From DATELY01 sp035276085 (GTDB lineage Bacteria > Pseudomonadota > Gammaproteobacteria > Steroidobacterales > Steroidobacteraceae), in NCBI GenBank assembly GCA_035276085.1, contig DATELY010000166.1:1-6750 (forward strand): DNA of 6,750 bases. The letters are read 5' to 3'. Within the stretch, counting starts at the first letter, position 1. Each line of letters begins with the position of its first letter. Made by a program: the position numbers and the translations under genes. The notes beneath the pieces are model-generated. The model did no database searches, was not told the DNA's origin, and was given only the letters and a program-made list of their open reading frames with translations. This document shows, one piece after another, positions 1-4,945 of this stretch.

Positions 1-1
1 T

Positions 2-325
2 CAGCGTCGCGAAGCCGGTGCACCGACGGCGTTGCAAGCGGTGCACGAGGCGGCATCCGCGCGCTTGCGCCCCATTCTGATGACCACGCTCTCGATGGTG
101 CTGGGCATCCTGCCGATCGCATTGGCACTCGGCGCCGGTGCCGAGAGCCGCGTGTCGATGGGCATCGCGGTAATCGGCGGCCTGTTGTCGGGCGGCGCGT
201 TGACGCTGTACGTCATTCCGGCGATGTACGTGTTGTTCAGCAGCCGACGCGCAGTTGAGCCTGCAACGAAGCCCACCTCGAGCCCATCGTTAGTCGAGCA
301 TTTGCATTATCCCAATCCGGGATGA
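2..325 (+). CDS. RND efflux pump inner-membrane subunit, C-terminal end (partial)
   Basis: This is the last 107 codons of an AcrB/MexB-type (HAE1) resistance-nodulation-division transporter, a proton-driven inner-membrane pump of a tripartite efflux system. The gene starts before the window and the frame is open from base 2. The visible part has the family's C-terminal pattern: an amphipathic stretch ending RLRPILMTT, then a hydrophobic helix (LSMVLGILPIALALG), the GAGAESR turn, MGIAVIGG, and a last transmembrane helix ending at YVLFSS. A hydrophilic tail of about 25 residues follows and ends at TGA 323-325. Substrate cannot be deduced from this portion. Family membership is recognised from the motif set and is secure. 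Periplasmic adaptor and outer-membrane genes are not seen downstream, so any partners lie upstream, outside the window. Confidence 0.93.
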   Translation, partial: QRREAGAPTALQAVHEAASARLRPILMTTLSMVLGILPIALALGAGAESRVSMGIAVIGGLLSGGALTLYVIPAMYVLFSSRRAVEPATKPTSSPSLVEHLHYPNPG

Positions 326-658
326 CTCGTCGGTGCCGGTTGGGCCGTCGAAGGGGGAGCCCTAACGGGTTTGTCCCCACCCAACTCTCACCGCTGCGCG
401 GCGGCGGGAACGACTCGCGATAGGTATCAGCTGATCAAATCCGACTCCCTGCTCTGCGCAGCGGAGGCCGCTCCTGCGCATCCCTGCGCCCGCGCCACTC
501 GTGCGTCCATGCACATCGAGGGCTGGGGTGGGGCACTCTGAGCTATCTCACTTCGCCCAGATCTGCGTGTTGGCATCCACGGCCAACCTTCTCGCAGTCA
601 TCGAATGAGTTCCCTCCGCCCGGTGTCGGGTACGCCGATCGGGGCTATGATGAGCCAC
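326..658. other. Intergenic stretch without a recognisable gene
   Basis: No reading frame here has convincing coding character. The stretch contains short GC-rich inverted repeats, the best being TGCGCAG (455-461) facing CTGCGCA (474-480) with an inner CGG/CCG. None is followed by a T-run, so I do not call a terminator for the RND gene. Confidence 0.5.
455..480. repeat. Short GC-rich inverted repeat
   Basis: The perfect 7-bp arms TGCGCAG and CTGCGCA enclose an inner CGG/CCG pairing. This could fold in RNA or be part of a dispersed intergenic repeat. Only one copy is present here, so the repeat family cannot be tested. Confidence 0.35.
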
Positions 659-1024
659 ATGACTTTCCGTGCCCAACCCATAGTGCCCACCGGCATTGAC
701 AGCGAGACCGAAAATGCTGTCAAGCGATTCCGCCAGAAGCTGCTCGGACGCTATGACCTGGCGGCCGCCATCGTGTTTGGAAGTCGAGCGCGACGCACGC
801 AGCGGCCGGATAGCGATGCAGATCTGGCGCTGATACTCAGAGGGTCAAAGGAGCCGTTCTGGCAGACGACGCTCGCTCTGTCCGATCTGGCTTATGACGT
901 CTTGCTCGAGACGGGCATCCTGATTCAGCCACTGCCGATTTGGGAGGATGACTGGAATCATCCCGAGCAGTCTGCAAGCCCCGGCCTGCTGCGTAGCATC
1001 AGTCAAGAAGGCATCCGCGTGTGA
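659..1024 (+). CDS. Minimal nucleotidyltransferase (MNT), putative antitoxin partner of HEPN
   Basis: The product is a small DNA polymerase beta-fold nucleotidyltransferase. With the start chosen here (ATG 659, 121 aa), the signature GSx10DxD is exact: G41-S42, ten residues, then D53-A54-D55. In characterised MntA/HepT pairs the MNT protein modifies and neutralises the HEPN toxin; that role is inferred here from the gene pair. The C-terminal half (SDLAYDVLLETG, then PLPIWEDDW) is typical of MNT proteins next to HEPN genes. I cannot see an obvious third catalytic acidic residue: the strand ILIQPLPI has Q where an acidic residue might be expected, so activity is uncertain. Other in-frame ATGs lie at 605, 647 and 650. 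None has a strong Shine-Dalgarno; GGGGC at 641-645 slightly favours 650. I chose 659 because it gives the usual N-terminal length before FGS. The stop overlaps the HEPN start by 4 bp. Confidence 0.85.
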   Translation: MTFRAQPIVPTGIDSETENAVKRFRQKLLGRYDLAAAIVFGSRARRTQRPDSDADLALILRGSKEPFWQTTLALSDLAYDVLLETGILIQPLPIWEDDWNHPEQSASPGLLRSISQEGIRV

Positions 1025-1437
1025 CCGCTGACGATTTGATGCAGAAGGCATGGCGCGCTACCGAGTCAGCGCAACTGCTCCTGAAGTCTGGAGACACAGA
1101 TGGTGCCTGCAATCGCGCTTACTATGCGATCTTCGATGCGGCCAGAGCCACGCTGCTGGCATTGCATCCGGAGATTGAGACGCGTTCGATCAAGTCCCAT
1201 AGCGGACTGATCTCCGCATTCAGTCTGCACGTCGTGAAACCAGGGCTCATCGCTGTGGATCACGGACGCGCATTCAACAGAGTGCACGATATTCGGCTTC
1301 TCGCCGATTACACCGACGAACCAATCCCCGCCGAGACCGTGCGTGGCGCCATTGAACAGGCAATCGAATTCGTTGGTGCAGCAGAGGAGCTGATGCGGCG
1401 CTCGCCGTCGGCTGCACCCGATCGGAAATCAACCTAG
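1021..1437 (+). CDS. HEPN domain protein, putative toxin of an MNT/HEPN pair
   Basis: This 138-aa, all-helical HEPN-family protein starts at a GTG whose last two bases lie in the TGA stop of the nucleotidyltransferase gene (GTGA, 4-bp overlap), so the two should be translationally coupled. Recognisable elements are the RAYYAIFDAA helix (about residues 32-41), the KSHSGLISAF segment (58-67), and DIRLLADY (90-97). HepT-type toxins use an Rx4HxY RNase motif. At the equivalent place this protein has R92-x4-Y97 followed by T-D, so the histidine is replaced by tyrosine, as in many HEPN proteins of the ADY type. An R83-x5-H89 spacing also exists just upstream. Whether it is an active RNase, or a toxin at all, is therefore open. 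Toxin-antitoxin function is inferred from the pairing. Confidence 0.85.
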   Translation: MTADDLMQKAWRATESAQLLLKSGDTDGACNRAYYAIFDAARATLLALHPEIETRSIKSHSGLISAFSLHVVKPGLIAVDHGRAFNRVHDIRLLADYTDEPIPAETVRGAIEQAIEFVGAAEELMRRSPSAAPDRKST

Positions 1438-1513
1438 TGTTACCCGAGCTCACTTTGTCCAGAAACTGCGTCTCGTCGATTGAAGATGAGTTGTAGATGT
1501 ATCGAACCGATCG

Positions 1514-1753
1514 TTAGATATGAGCGAAGCGATTCGGCACCCGCTCCAGCTCATAGCCGAGACATTGCTGTGTGATCGGATCGAGGATGGCCTTGCCGCG
1601 ACGGAACGTGCCCGTCTGAACGGCCACCGTGCCGATCGAGCTGTCGGAGCACACGTTCTCGAACGACGTGGTGCCGTTCTCTTCTCGCACCACTCGGCGA
1701 GTGCTGCCGGTTTCGTCGAGCAGCCACCCGATGACTTCGCACGTTCCGCTCAT
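1514..1753 (-). CDS. Small hypothetical protein, 79 aa
   Basis: I do not recognise this family. The start is ATG 1751-1753, chosen because AAGG (complement of 1761-1764) sits 7 nt upstream. The frame stays open further upstream, but that part lacks the strong G/C third-position bias seen after the chosen start. The protein has no membrane segment or signal peptide. It contains three cysteines (C5, C35, C64), an acidic middle (VVREENG, then CSDSSIG), and a hydrophobic/charged C-terminus (ILDPITQQCLGYELERV). The length and mixed composition suggest a small soluble beta-rich protein, but no function can be given. It stands alone: the HEPN gene to its left is on the opposite strand, and more than 280 bp separate it from the next minus-strand gene. 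Confidence 0.6.
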   Translation of the reverse strand: MSGTCEVIGWLLDETGSTRRVVREENGTTSFENVCSDSSIGTVAVQTGTFRRGKAILDPITQQCLGYELERVPNRFAHI

Positions 1754-1767
1754 GACATTACCTTTTT

Positions 1768-1798
1768 GCGATTGCGTTACATGACAGTCTGCAATCGC
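1768..1798 (-). promoter_or_regulatory. Inverted repeat in the leader of the 79-aa gene
   Basis: Perfect 8-bp arms GCGATTGC (1768-1775) and GCAATCGC (1791-1798) are separated by 15 nt, directly upstream of the ribosome binding site of the minus-strand gene at 1514-1753. It could be an operator or a leader hairpin close to the Shine-Dalgarno. No clear -35/-10 pair was found near it. Confidence 0.35.
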
Positions 1799-1828
1799 TG
1801 TGCCATCAGTGATTTGCTGAGTGTTCAA

Positions 1829-2039
1829 CGGCTTACAGTGCGGTGACAGGCAGGATGGGACTGACGCAAAGTGTCACCCGACGACACGGGGCTGCATAAC
1901 GTCAGATCGTGGCGCGAATCGCAGACAGCGGTGGAGGCGGGAAATTGGATCTAGGTGCCTGCCGCTGGGCCCTGCTGAGCTGGTTGCTGTCGAAAGGCCC
2001 AGACGGATGGAGGCCCTGATAACAGGAGTACGTCGGACG
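1829..2039. other. Intergenic stretch without a recognisable gene
   Basis: Nothing convincing is encoded on either strand. The only structure seen is a 7-bp inverted repeat, GGTGACA (1842-1848) facing TGTCACC (1872-1878), with a 23-bp spacer. Confidence 0.35.
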
Positions 2040-2264
2040 CTAAGCAGCCTGAAGCACTGCGCGCCGCACTGACTGAGGTAGTTCGGCTTCAACGAACATC
2101 TCAGCCGCGTACAGGTAGTCCTCTCCCGATTCATCGACAACACGAATTTGACCGAGTCTGTGCGCCTTCGCGTCAGGCATCGCGATGTAAATCTTGCGGC
2201 GCTCCAGAGAGACTTCGTATCCCGTGTTGTCCACACAAATAACAAGCCGTGCTGATTTGGCCAT
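2040..2264 (-). CDS. Conserved small protein, 74 aa, second gene of a coupled pair
   Basis: This small soluble protein looks like a widespread uncharacterised family: a beta-strand start (ARLVICVDNTGYEVSLE), a KIYIAMPDA strand and turn, then IRVVDESGEDYLYAAEMF and a short C-terminal helix. The resemblance is from memory and has not been searched. ATG 2262-2264 is preceded by AGG about 7 nt away, and that Shine-Dalgarno overlaps the end of the upstream gene at 2269-2469. Only 4 nt separate that gene's stop from this start, so the two are almost certainly co-translated. No catalytic motif, signal peptide or membrane segment is visible. A protein-binding or regulatory role, perhaps together with the upstream product, is possible but not shown. 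Confidence 0.8.
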   Translation of the reverse strand: MAKSARLVICVDNTGYEVSLERRKIYIAMPDAKAHRLGQIRVVDESGEDYLYAAEMFVEAELPQSVRRAVLQAA

Positions 2265-2268
2265 ATCG

Positions 2269-2469
2269 TCAACCTATGAGGTGCTTGATCTTGAACTCTT
2301 TGCGTCCTATCCCGGTTGCTTCGTACCAGTGGATCTCAGCTTGCACGATCTCACCACTCGTAAGGCGAACCTCCGCGATCCCCATTACTCTTCCGCCAGC
2401 GCCCCCTGCCGTATCGCTTTCGTAAGCGCTGAAGCTCACGAATGCTCGAGCTGGTTGCGATTGTCTCAA
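2269..2469 (-). CDS. Conserved small protein, up to 66 aa, first gene of a coupled pair
   Basis: The C-terminal 38 residues form a compact strand-rich module: GIAEVRLTSGEIVQAE, then IHWYEATGIG and RKEFKIKHLIG. This pattern resembles small hypothetical proteins found beside relatives of the downstream gene (recalled, not searched). The start is uncertain. The longest frame begins at TTG 2469 with no visible Shine-Dalgarno. An internal ATG at 2383-2385 has GGAAGAG just upstream and would give 38 aa that still include the whole recognisable module. The N-terminal extension (ARAFVSFSAYESDTAGGAGG) is glycine-rich near its end and may be a linker. Its stop lies 4 nt before the next gene and supplies that gene's ribosome binding site. 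Function unknown. Confidence 0.7.
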   Translation of the reverse strand: MRQSQPARAFVSFSAYESDTAGGAGGRVMGIAEVRLTSGEIVQAEIHWYEATGIGRKEFKIKHLIG

Positions 2470-2539
2470 TGTCAGTGATCGGTCCGATGATCTTGAGCTG
2501 CATGCTTGATGCTTTCAGAGAAACTGACGTTCAGCAACA

Positions 2540-2568
2540 ACGACATTCCATGATGCGGAGGATACTAT
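2540..2568 (+). promoter_or_regulatory. Candidate sigma-70 promoter for the lipoprotein gene
   Basis: ACGACA (2540-2545, 4/6 to TTGACA) is followed 17 nt later by TACTAT (2563-2568, 4/6 to TATAAT). Transcription would begin near 2575, about 40 nt before the lipoprotein start at 2617. Confidence 0.4.
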
Positions 2569-2616
2569 AGCCATCGATCCGTGCTGACGACCTTGGAAGT
2601 TGGAGATTGCGAAGCC

Positions 2617-2907
2617 ATGATGCGCTCAGTCGTCCTATTCGCTCTGTGCATCGCAGTCAGCAGCTGCACGATCGTCAGGATCAATTCCGACGACACTGAA
2701 AGCATCGAGTACAAGGGCGGGCCGGAAGTCGCGAAGGACCTGACGACGCGTGCCTGCCGCAAAGCCGGTCAGAAGAACGCGGAGATCATCTCGACCGTGA
2801 ACAAGGATCCCAAGCTTCCGCCGGGCCAAGGCCGACAGATCACGACGTTCCGCTGTTCGTCCGAGACGAAACCGCCTGAGCAGCCTTCGTCTAATGAGCG
2901 CGCTTGA
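2617..2907 (+). CDS. Small putative lipoprotein, 96 aa
   Basis: The protein has a lipoprotein signal peptide: a short n-region with one arginine (MMRSVV), a hydrophobic core (LFALCIA), and a lipobox VSSC ending at C17, the expected lipidation site. The mature part (about 80 aa) is hydrophilic, with SIEYKGGPEVAKDLTTRACR, then AEIISTVNKDP and GRQITTFRC, and a proline/serine-rich tail. Two further cysteines (in ACR and FRC) could form a disulfide in the periplasm. I chose ATG 2617 because the signal peptide begins there; ATG 2620 is equally possible, and an upstream in-frame GTG at 2581 would put a polar extension before the signal. GGAG (2602-2605) is rather distant. It resembles small uncharacterised proteobacterial lipoproteins. 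Its 3' end overlaps the opposite-strand gene by 17 bp. Confidence 0.78.
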   Translation: MMRSVVLFALCIAVSSCTIVRINSDDTESIEYKGGPEVAKDLTTRACRKAGQKNAEIISTVNKDPKLPPGQGRQITTFRCSSETKPPEQPSSNERA

Positions 2908-3043
2908 AATACTGCACATCCCGCTCATGCCGCTTCGCTGCAGCGAGCGTTTTGAACGTGCCGAGATTGCGCCGCTTACCGGTCTTCGGATTTTTCTTAC
3001 GCGAGTACAGGCGGTACTCGCCTGAAGCGAGATGGCGAATCAT
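2891..3043 (-). CDS. Small basic conserved protein, 50 aa
   Basis: This gene of 50 codons plus stop begins at ATG 3041-3043, with GGAG 7 nt upstream, and ends at TAG 2891-2893. The product is strongly basic: IRHLASGEYRLYSRKKNPKT opens it, followed by GKRRNLGTFKTLAAAKRHER and VQYFKRAH. The pattern (a GEYRLYSRK strand, a K-x-G-K-R-R turn, LGTFKT, then a helix AAAKRHER) looks like a small beta-beta-alpha nucleic-acid-binding fold and recalls the Arm-type DNA-binding segment of some integrases. That similarity is an inference. It lies 62 bp downstream of the YetF-like gene on the same strand and may be cotranscribed with it. It overlaps the convergent lipoprotein gene by 17 bp. Confidence 0.75.
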   Translation of the reverse strand: MIRHLASGEYRLYSRKKNPKTGKRRNLGTFKTLAAAKRHERDVQYFKRAH

Positions 3044-3105
3044 GGGCGGTCTCCAACAGGTCTCACTTGCCTGTGGAACGGCGAGCCGCGCGCTGAGTTC
3101 CGGGG

Positions 3106-3546
3106 CTAGCCCGGGATGATCGAGATTCTGCCGTTGCGCTCGAGCACCGCGTATTTGATCTGATCCAGACGCTCGAGCCCGTGCGACTCCCGCGCGGCAT
3201 CGAGCACATCGTCGACATCCACCCGTTCCTTCGCCATGCGATCGTGCAACGGCTTGCCATGCTCGACGATGAGTAACGGCAGGCCATCCAGCAATCGATC
3301 GACCGGCTTGAAGCGCTGCTTCAGCTCCGACATGAGAATGTTCATTCCGATCAAGGTGGCAATCAACAAGAACGCGTTCGTCATGGAGTTGTCGCCATCC
3401 ACCATGGCCTGTTGAGTGGCTTCGCTGATGATGAGGAGCAGCACGAAGTCGAACGTCGTCACTTCCGCGAGCGTGCGCTTACCGGCCAAGCGGAACAGCA
3501 GAAGTAAGAACAAGTAGACGGCGCCGGCTCTGAGAACGGAATCCAT
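3106..3546 (-). CDS. YetF/YcaP (DUF421) family membrane protein
   Basis: This complete 146-aa protein belongs to the DUF421 family. Three hydrophobic segments are visible at about residues 7-22 (AVYLFLLLLFRLAG), 32-45 (FDFVLLLIISEA) and 58-74 (AFLLIATLIGMNILM). A cytoplasmic C-terminal domain follows, with the family pattern GLPLLIVEHGKPLHDRM, VDVDDVLDAARESHG, and IKYAVLERNGRISIIP. The RLAGKRTLAEVTTFDFV stretch after the first helix is also typical of the family. The start ATG 3544-3546 has an ideal AAGGAG 6 nt upstream. The biochemical function is not firmly known; YetF-type proteins are inner-membrane proteins. The gene follows 25 nt after the single-pass membrane gene at 3572-4075, so the two form an operon. 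Confidence 0.9.
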   Translation of the reverse strand: MDSVLRAGAVYLFLLLLFRLAGKRTLAEVTTFDFVLLLIISEATQQAMVDGDNSMTNAFLLIATLIGMNILMSELKQRFKPVDRLLDGLPLLIVEHGKPLHDRMAKERVDVDDVLDAARESHGLERLDQIKYAVLERNGRISIIPG

Positions 3547-3571
3547 GGTTGACTCCTTCGTTCAGCAACGG

Positions 3572-4075
3572 TCAGGGATAAACGAACTGTTTCACTTCCA
3601 GGGGTTCGGAATCGCCGAGCTGCACTTCGCCAGCGTTCATGCCGGCATGTTGAGGCTCGACGTGGAAGACGATGCTGCCATTCGGGTCTGCCACCGCGAA
3701 TGTCAGCACGACATTTCGATCGGCCAGGCTCGTGGCAATGGGCTCAGGGTCGACGGCAGAGATCTCGTATCGCTGCAGGAAGGCAGAGCTGATGCGAATG
3801 ACGAACTCTCTATCGACGCCGGAATGGCCCGCGGGTTTGATCTTCCACTCAGTTGCAGCTTCACGCCGTACAAATCGATCCATCTCCAGAACGCCGCTGC
3901 TCGTCGTCAACGTGCGCTGCGCCAGAGGGCCATGCCCCAGCAAACCCAGACACGCGCTCACGATCAGAAGGAATAGCAGAACCCATCCGACTCGCTGCAC
4001 GAACCACTCGCGCCGGTGGTAAGTCTCCCCCGCTCGAAACTCCGCAAGCTCTTTCGCTGCGCGCTGGGTCTTCAT
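3572..4075 (-). CDS. Hypothetical single-pass membrane protein encoded with YetF
   Basis: This protein has a charged cytoplasmic N-terminus, one transmembrane helix at about residues 29-46 (VGWVLLFLLIVSACLGLL), and a soluble domain of about 120 aa on the far side of the membrane. The domain is rich in beta-strand patterns (SSGVLEMDRFVRREA, REFVIRISSAFLQ, RNVVLTFAV, SIVFHVEPQHAG). Proteins of this design often lie directly upstream of DUF421 genes, which suggests a partnership, but no activity is known to me. I start it at ATG 4073-4075 (167 aa). The frame is open up to TTG 4132 (186 aa), and neither start has a clear Shine-Dalgarno. The ATG is preferred because the residues after it (KTQRAAKELAEFRAGETYHR) look like the family N-terminus. 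The gap to YetF is 25 nt. Confidence 0.75.
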   Translation of the reverse strand: MKTQRAAKELAEFRAGETYHRREWFVQRVGWVLLFLLIVSACLGLLGHGPLAQRTLTTSSGVLEMDRFVRREAATEWKIKPAGHSGVDREFVIRISSAFLQRYEISAVDPEPIATSLADRNVVLTFAVADPNGSIVFHVEPQHAGMNAGEVQLGDSEPLEVKQFVYP

Positions 4076-4156
4076 GACCGCGCTAACGCGTGGGGAGGAA
4101 GGTAGGTTTCGAATGAAACTCCGAATGGCCAAGCTGCCGCTGCTAGTATGAAAGAT

Positions 4157-4252
4157 GCGGTTGGCGGTTGGCGGTTGGCGGTTAGCGGTTGGTCAGAGCG
4201 CTACCGCGCTTTCATCCCTTCGGGGTCGTGCGCGCACGATGAACAACTAGTA
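4157..4252. repeat. Composite repeat unit 1: heptamer array plus palindrome
   Basis: Five tandem 7-bp units GCGGTTG (4157-4191, the fourth reading GCGGTTA) are followed by GTCAGAG and, from 4210, a conserved block. That block holds CCCTTCGGGG and the perfect palindrome TCGTGCGCGCACGA (4226-4239), and ends in CAACTAG. The same layout is repeated at 4258-4338. It lies upstream of the YetF operon and contains no gene. Confidence 0.8.
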
Positions 4253-4257
4253 AGAAA

Positions 4258-4338
4258 GGGCTACGGGCCACGGGCTACGGCCAGAGAGGAACCCTTTTAT
4301 CCCTCGGGGTCGTGCGCCGCGCGATGGACAACTAGCTA
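4258..4338. repeat. Composite repeat unit 2: heptamer array plus imperfect palindrome
   Basis: Three 7-bp units of GGGCTAC type (4258-4278; the middle one is GGGCCAC) are followed by GGCCAGAG. The conserved block from 4295 holds ATCCCTCGGGG, TCGTGCG (4310-4316) facing CGCGCGA (4318-4324), and CAACTAG. The 43-44 bp block is clearly homologous to 4210-4252. The one arm difference (A to G) keeps a G-U pair in RNA. Confidence 0.8.
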
Positions 4339-4370
4339 GGCCTCTCCGCGAATCGGCAGCCCGGCCCGCG

Positions 4371-4502
4371 TCAGCGCACCGGTGTCAGGTTTGCGTTCTT
4401 GCAGCATCCTATCTCGAACCCAAGTACGTCTGCGAAGAACGCTCCACTTCGCTGCACATCTGAAAATGACAATCGTGCTTCAATAGCTCTGACCCATGGC
4501 AC
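4371..4502 (-). pseudogene. VOC/glyoxalase-superfamily gene, 5' fragment truncated by a REP-like element
   Basis: The first 32 codons read like the first beta-alpha-beta module of a VOC (glyoxalase/bleomycin resistance) protein: RAIEARLSFSDVQRSGAFF, then ADVLGFEIG. Such proteins are usually about 115-140 aa with metal ligands spread along the chain, so this fragment cannot be functional. The start is GTG 4500-4502, with a textbook AAGGAG (complement of 4510-4515) 7 nt upstream, which supports a once-active gene. Similarity ends at about 4408. From 4403 leftward the sequence is the arm of the palindromic element also found inside the broken ParE gene, and the frame stops at TGA 4371-4373. I do not find the rest of the VOC gene further left. 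A single beta-alpha-beta match is short, so the family call is likely but not certain. Confidence 0.6.
4381..4403. repeat. REP-like element, single arm
   Basis: This stretch starts GGTGTCAGGTTTGC and matches 4720-4742 at 22 of 23 positions (one C/G difference). The opposite arm is absent, so this is a half element. It sits exactly where the VOC coding similarity ends. Single and paired arms are usual for REP/BIME sequences mobilised by RAYT (IS200-like) transposases; no such transposase gene is in the window. Confidence 0.65.
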
Positions 4503-4569
4503 CTCTCATCTCCTTGAGGTCGAACGTCTGCCCTCAGGCGCGCACTTTGTGCGTTAGTCCAGGGTGTCC

Positions 4570-4614
4570 ACTAAACCGAAAGAGCTGTCGCGTCGGCTCC
4601 AGGCATTGTTATGT
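4570..4614 (-). other. attC-like site after the broken ParE gene
   Basis: Read on the minus strand, the ParE stop TAA is part of ACATAAC (complement of 4608-4614), followed by AATGCCTGGAGCCGACGCG. This resembles the left half of integron attC sites, where a TAAC core at the gene's stop is followed by AAT and AGCCGACGC. The right half is poor. GTTTAGT (complement of 4570-4576) pairs with ACATAAC at only 5 of 7 positions, and the inner GAGC/GCTC is short. It may be a degenerate or truncated attC. Confidence 0.35.
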
Positions 4615-4945
4615 GCGCCCTTGCCAACGACGCGGGTGACGGCTGCCATGAACTACTACCACAACGACCAGCTGAGATTCCTCAACGCGAAAATAGATAC
4701 CAAACGGAAAGTGAACACTGGTGTCAGGTTTGCGTTGTTGCATTCGCAGGACCGAAGGAAATGCAAATATGCAAACCTGACACCGCCAGCTCCCCCGTTA
4801 AAACCCGTCGGGTATCTCGGTGAACAACTGGATACTTCAAAGGCTGCTCAGCGATACGCCCAAAGGCCAGGAGCGCTTCGTCTAGGAATTCGTGCCCAAG
4901 CCCCGCACTTTTCGAGCCGGGCGCGCACGAACTCGAAGCGGTGTC
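4609..4945 (-). pseudogene. ParE/RelE-type toxin gene, disrupted by an inserted palindromic element
   Basis: The central part (complement of about 4799-4905) reads AGLGHEFLDEALLAFGRIAE, then QPLKYPVVHRDTRRVL, a classic ParE middle. The frame is then lost across 4720-4798. Beyond it (complement of 4609-4719) ParE resumes as SVHFPFGIYFRVEESQL, VVVVVVHGSRHPRRW and ends QGRT at TAA. RRVL-SVH-FPFG gives the usual spacing between RRxL and FP in ParE, so removing the 79 bp restores a continuous gene. The 79 bp are not a multiple of three, so the gene is dead. The 5' end is damaged too: ParE-like N-terminal residues (HRFEFVRARLE or TPLRVRARPAR, in other frames) lie only about 13 codons before GLG, against about 20-25 normally, which implies a deletion and frameshift. 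The start codon may be lost (CTGA where ATGA is expected). Confidence 0.75.
4720..4784. mobile_element. REP-like palindromic element inserted in the ParE gene
   Basis: Perfect 14-bp outer arms GGTGTCAGGTTTGC (4720-4733) and GCAAACCTGACACC (4771-4784) enclose a second perfect 7-bp pair, TTGCATT (4738-4744) and AATGCAA (4760-4766). Symmetric 4-nt internal loops lie between the pairs and a 15-nt loop caps the structure. The inserted segment, judged from the ParE frame, reaches 4798 (79 bp), so 4785-4798 may also belong to it. It has no coding capacity and is too small for an insertion sequence. A RAYT-mobilised REP/BIME or a MITE is the best interpretation; the transposase must act in trans. Confidence 0.75.

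Noticed and set aside
1428..1517. Possible attC site between the HEPN gene and the 79-aa gene (GTTAGAT core at 1511-1517)
   Set aside because: The core fits GTTRRRY, but I find no matching core near the HEPN stop, no complementary inner boxes, and the flanking genes converge.
1874..2272. Long minus-strand frame of 132 codons
   Set aside because: It overlaps the better-supported 74-aa gene in another frame, has no ribosome binding site, and its residue composition (many R, T, S, C) is that of an out-of-frame reading.
3001..3021. Perfect 8-bp inverted repeat GCGAGTAC/GTACTCGC
   Set aside because: It lies inside the 50-aa gene and follows from the repeated GAGTAC-type codons of EYRLYSR; no T-run or other sign of a terminator.
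4561..4580. GTGTCCACTAAACCG resembling an insertion-sequence terminal repeat
   Set aside because: No second end, no transposase remnant and no target duplication are visible.
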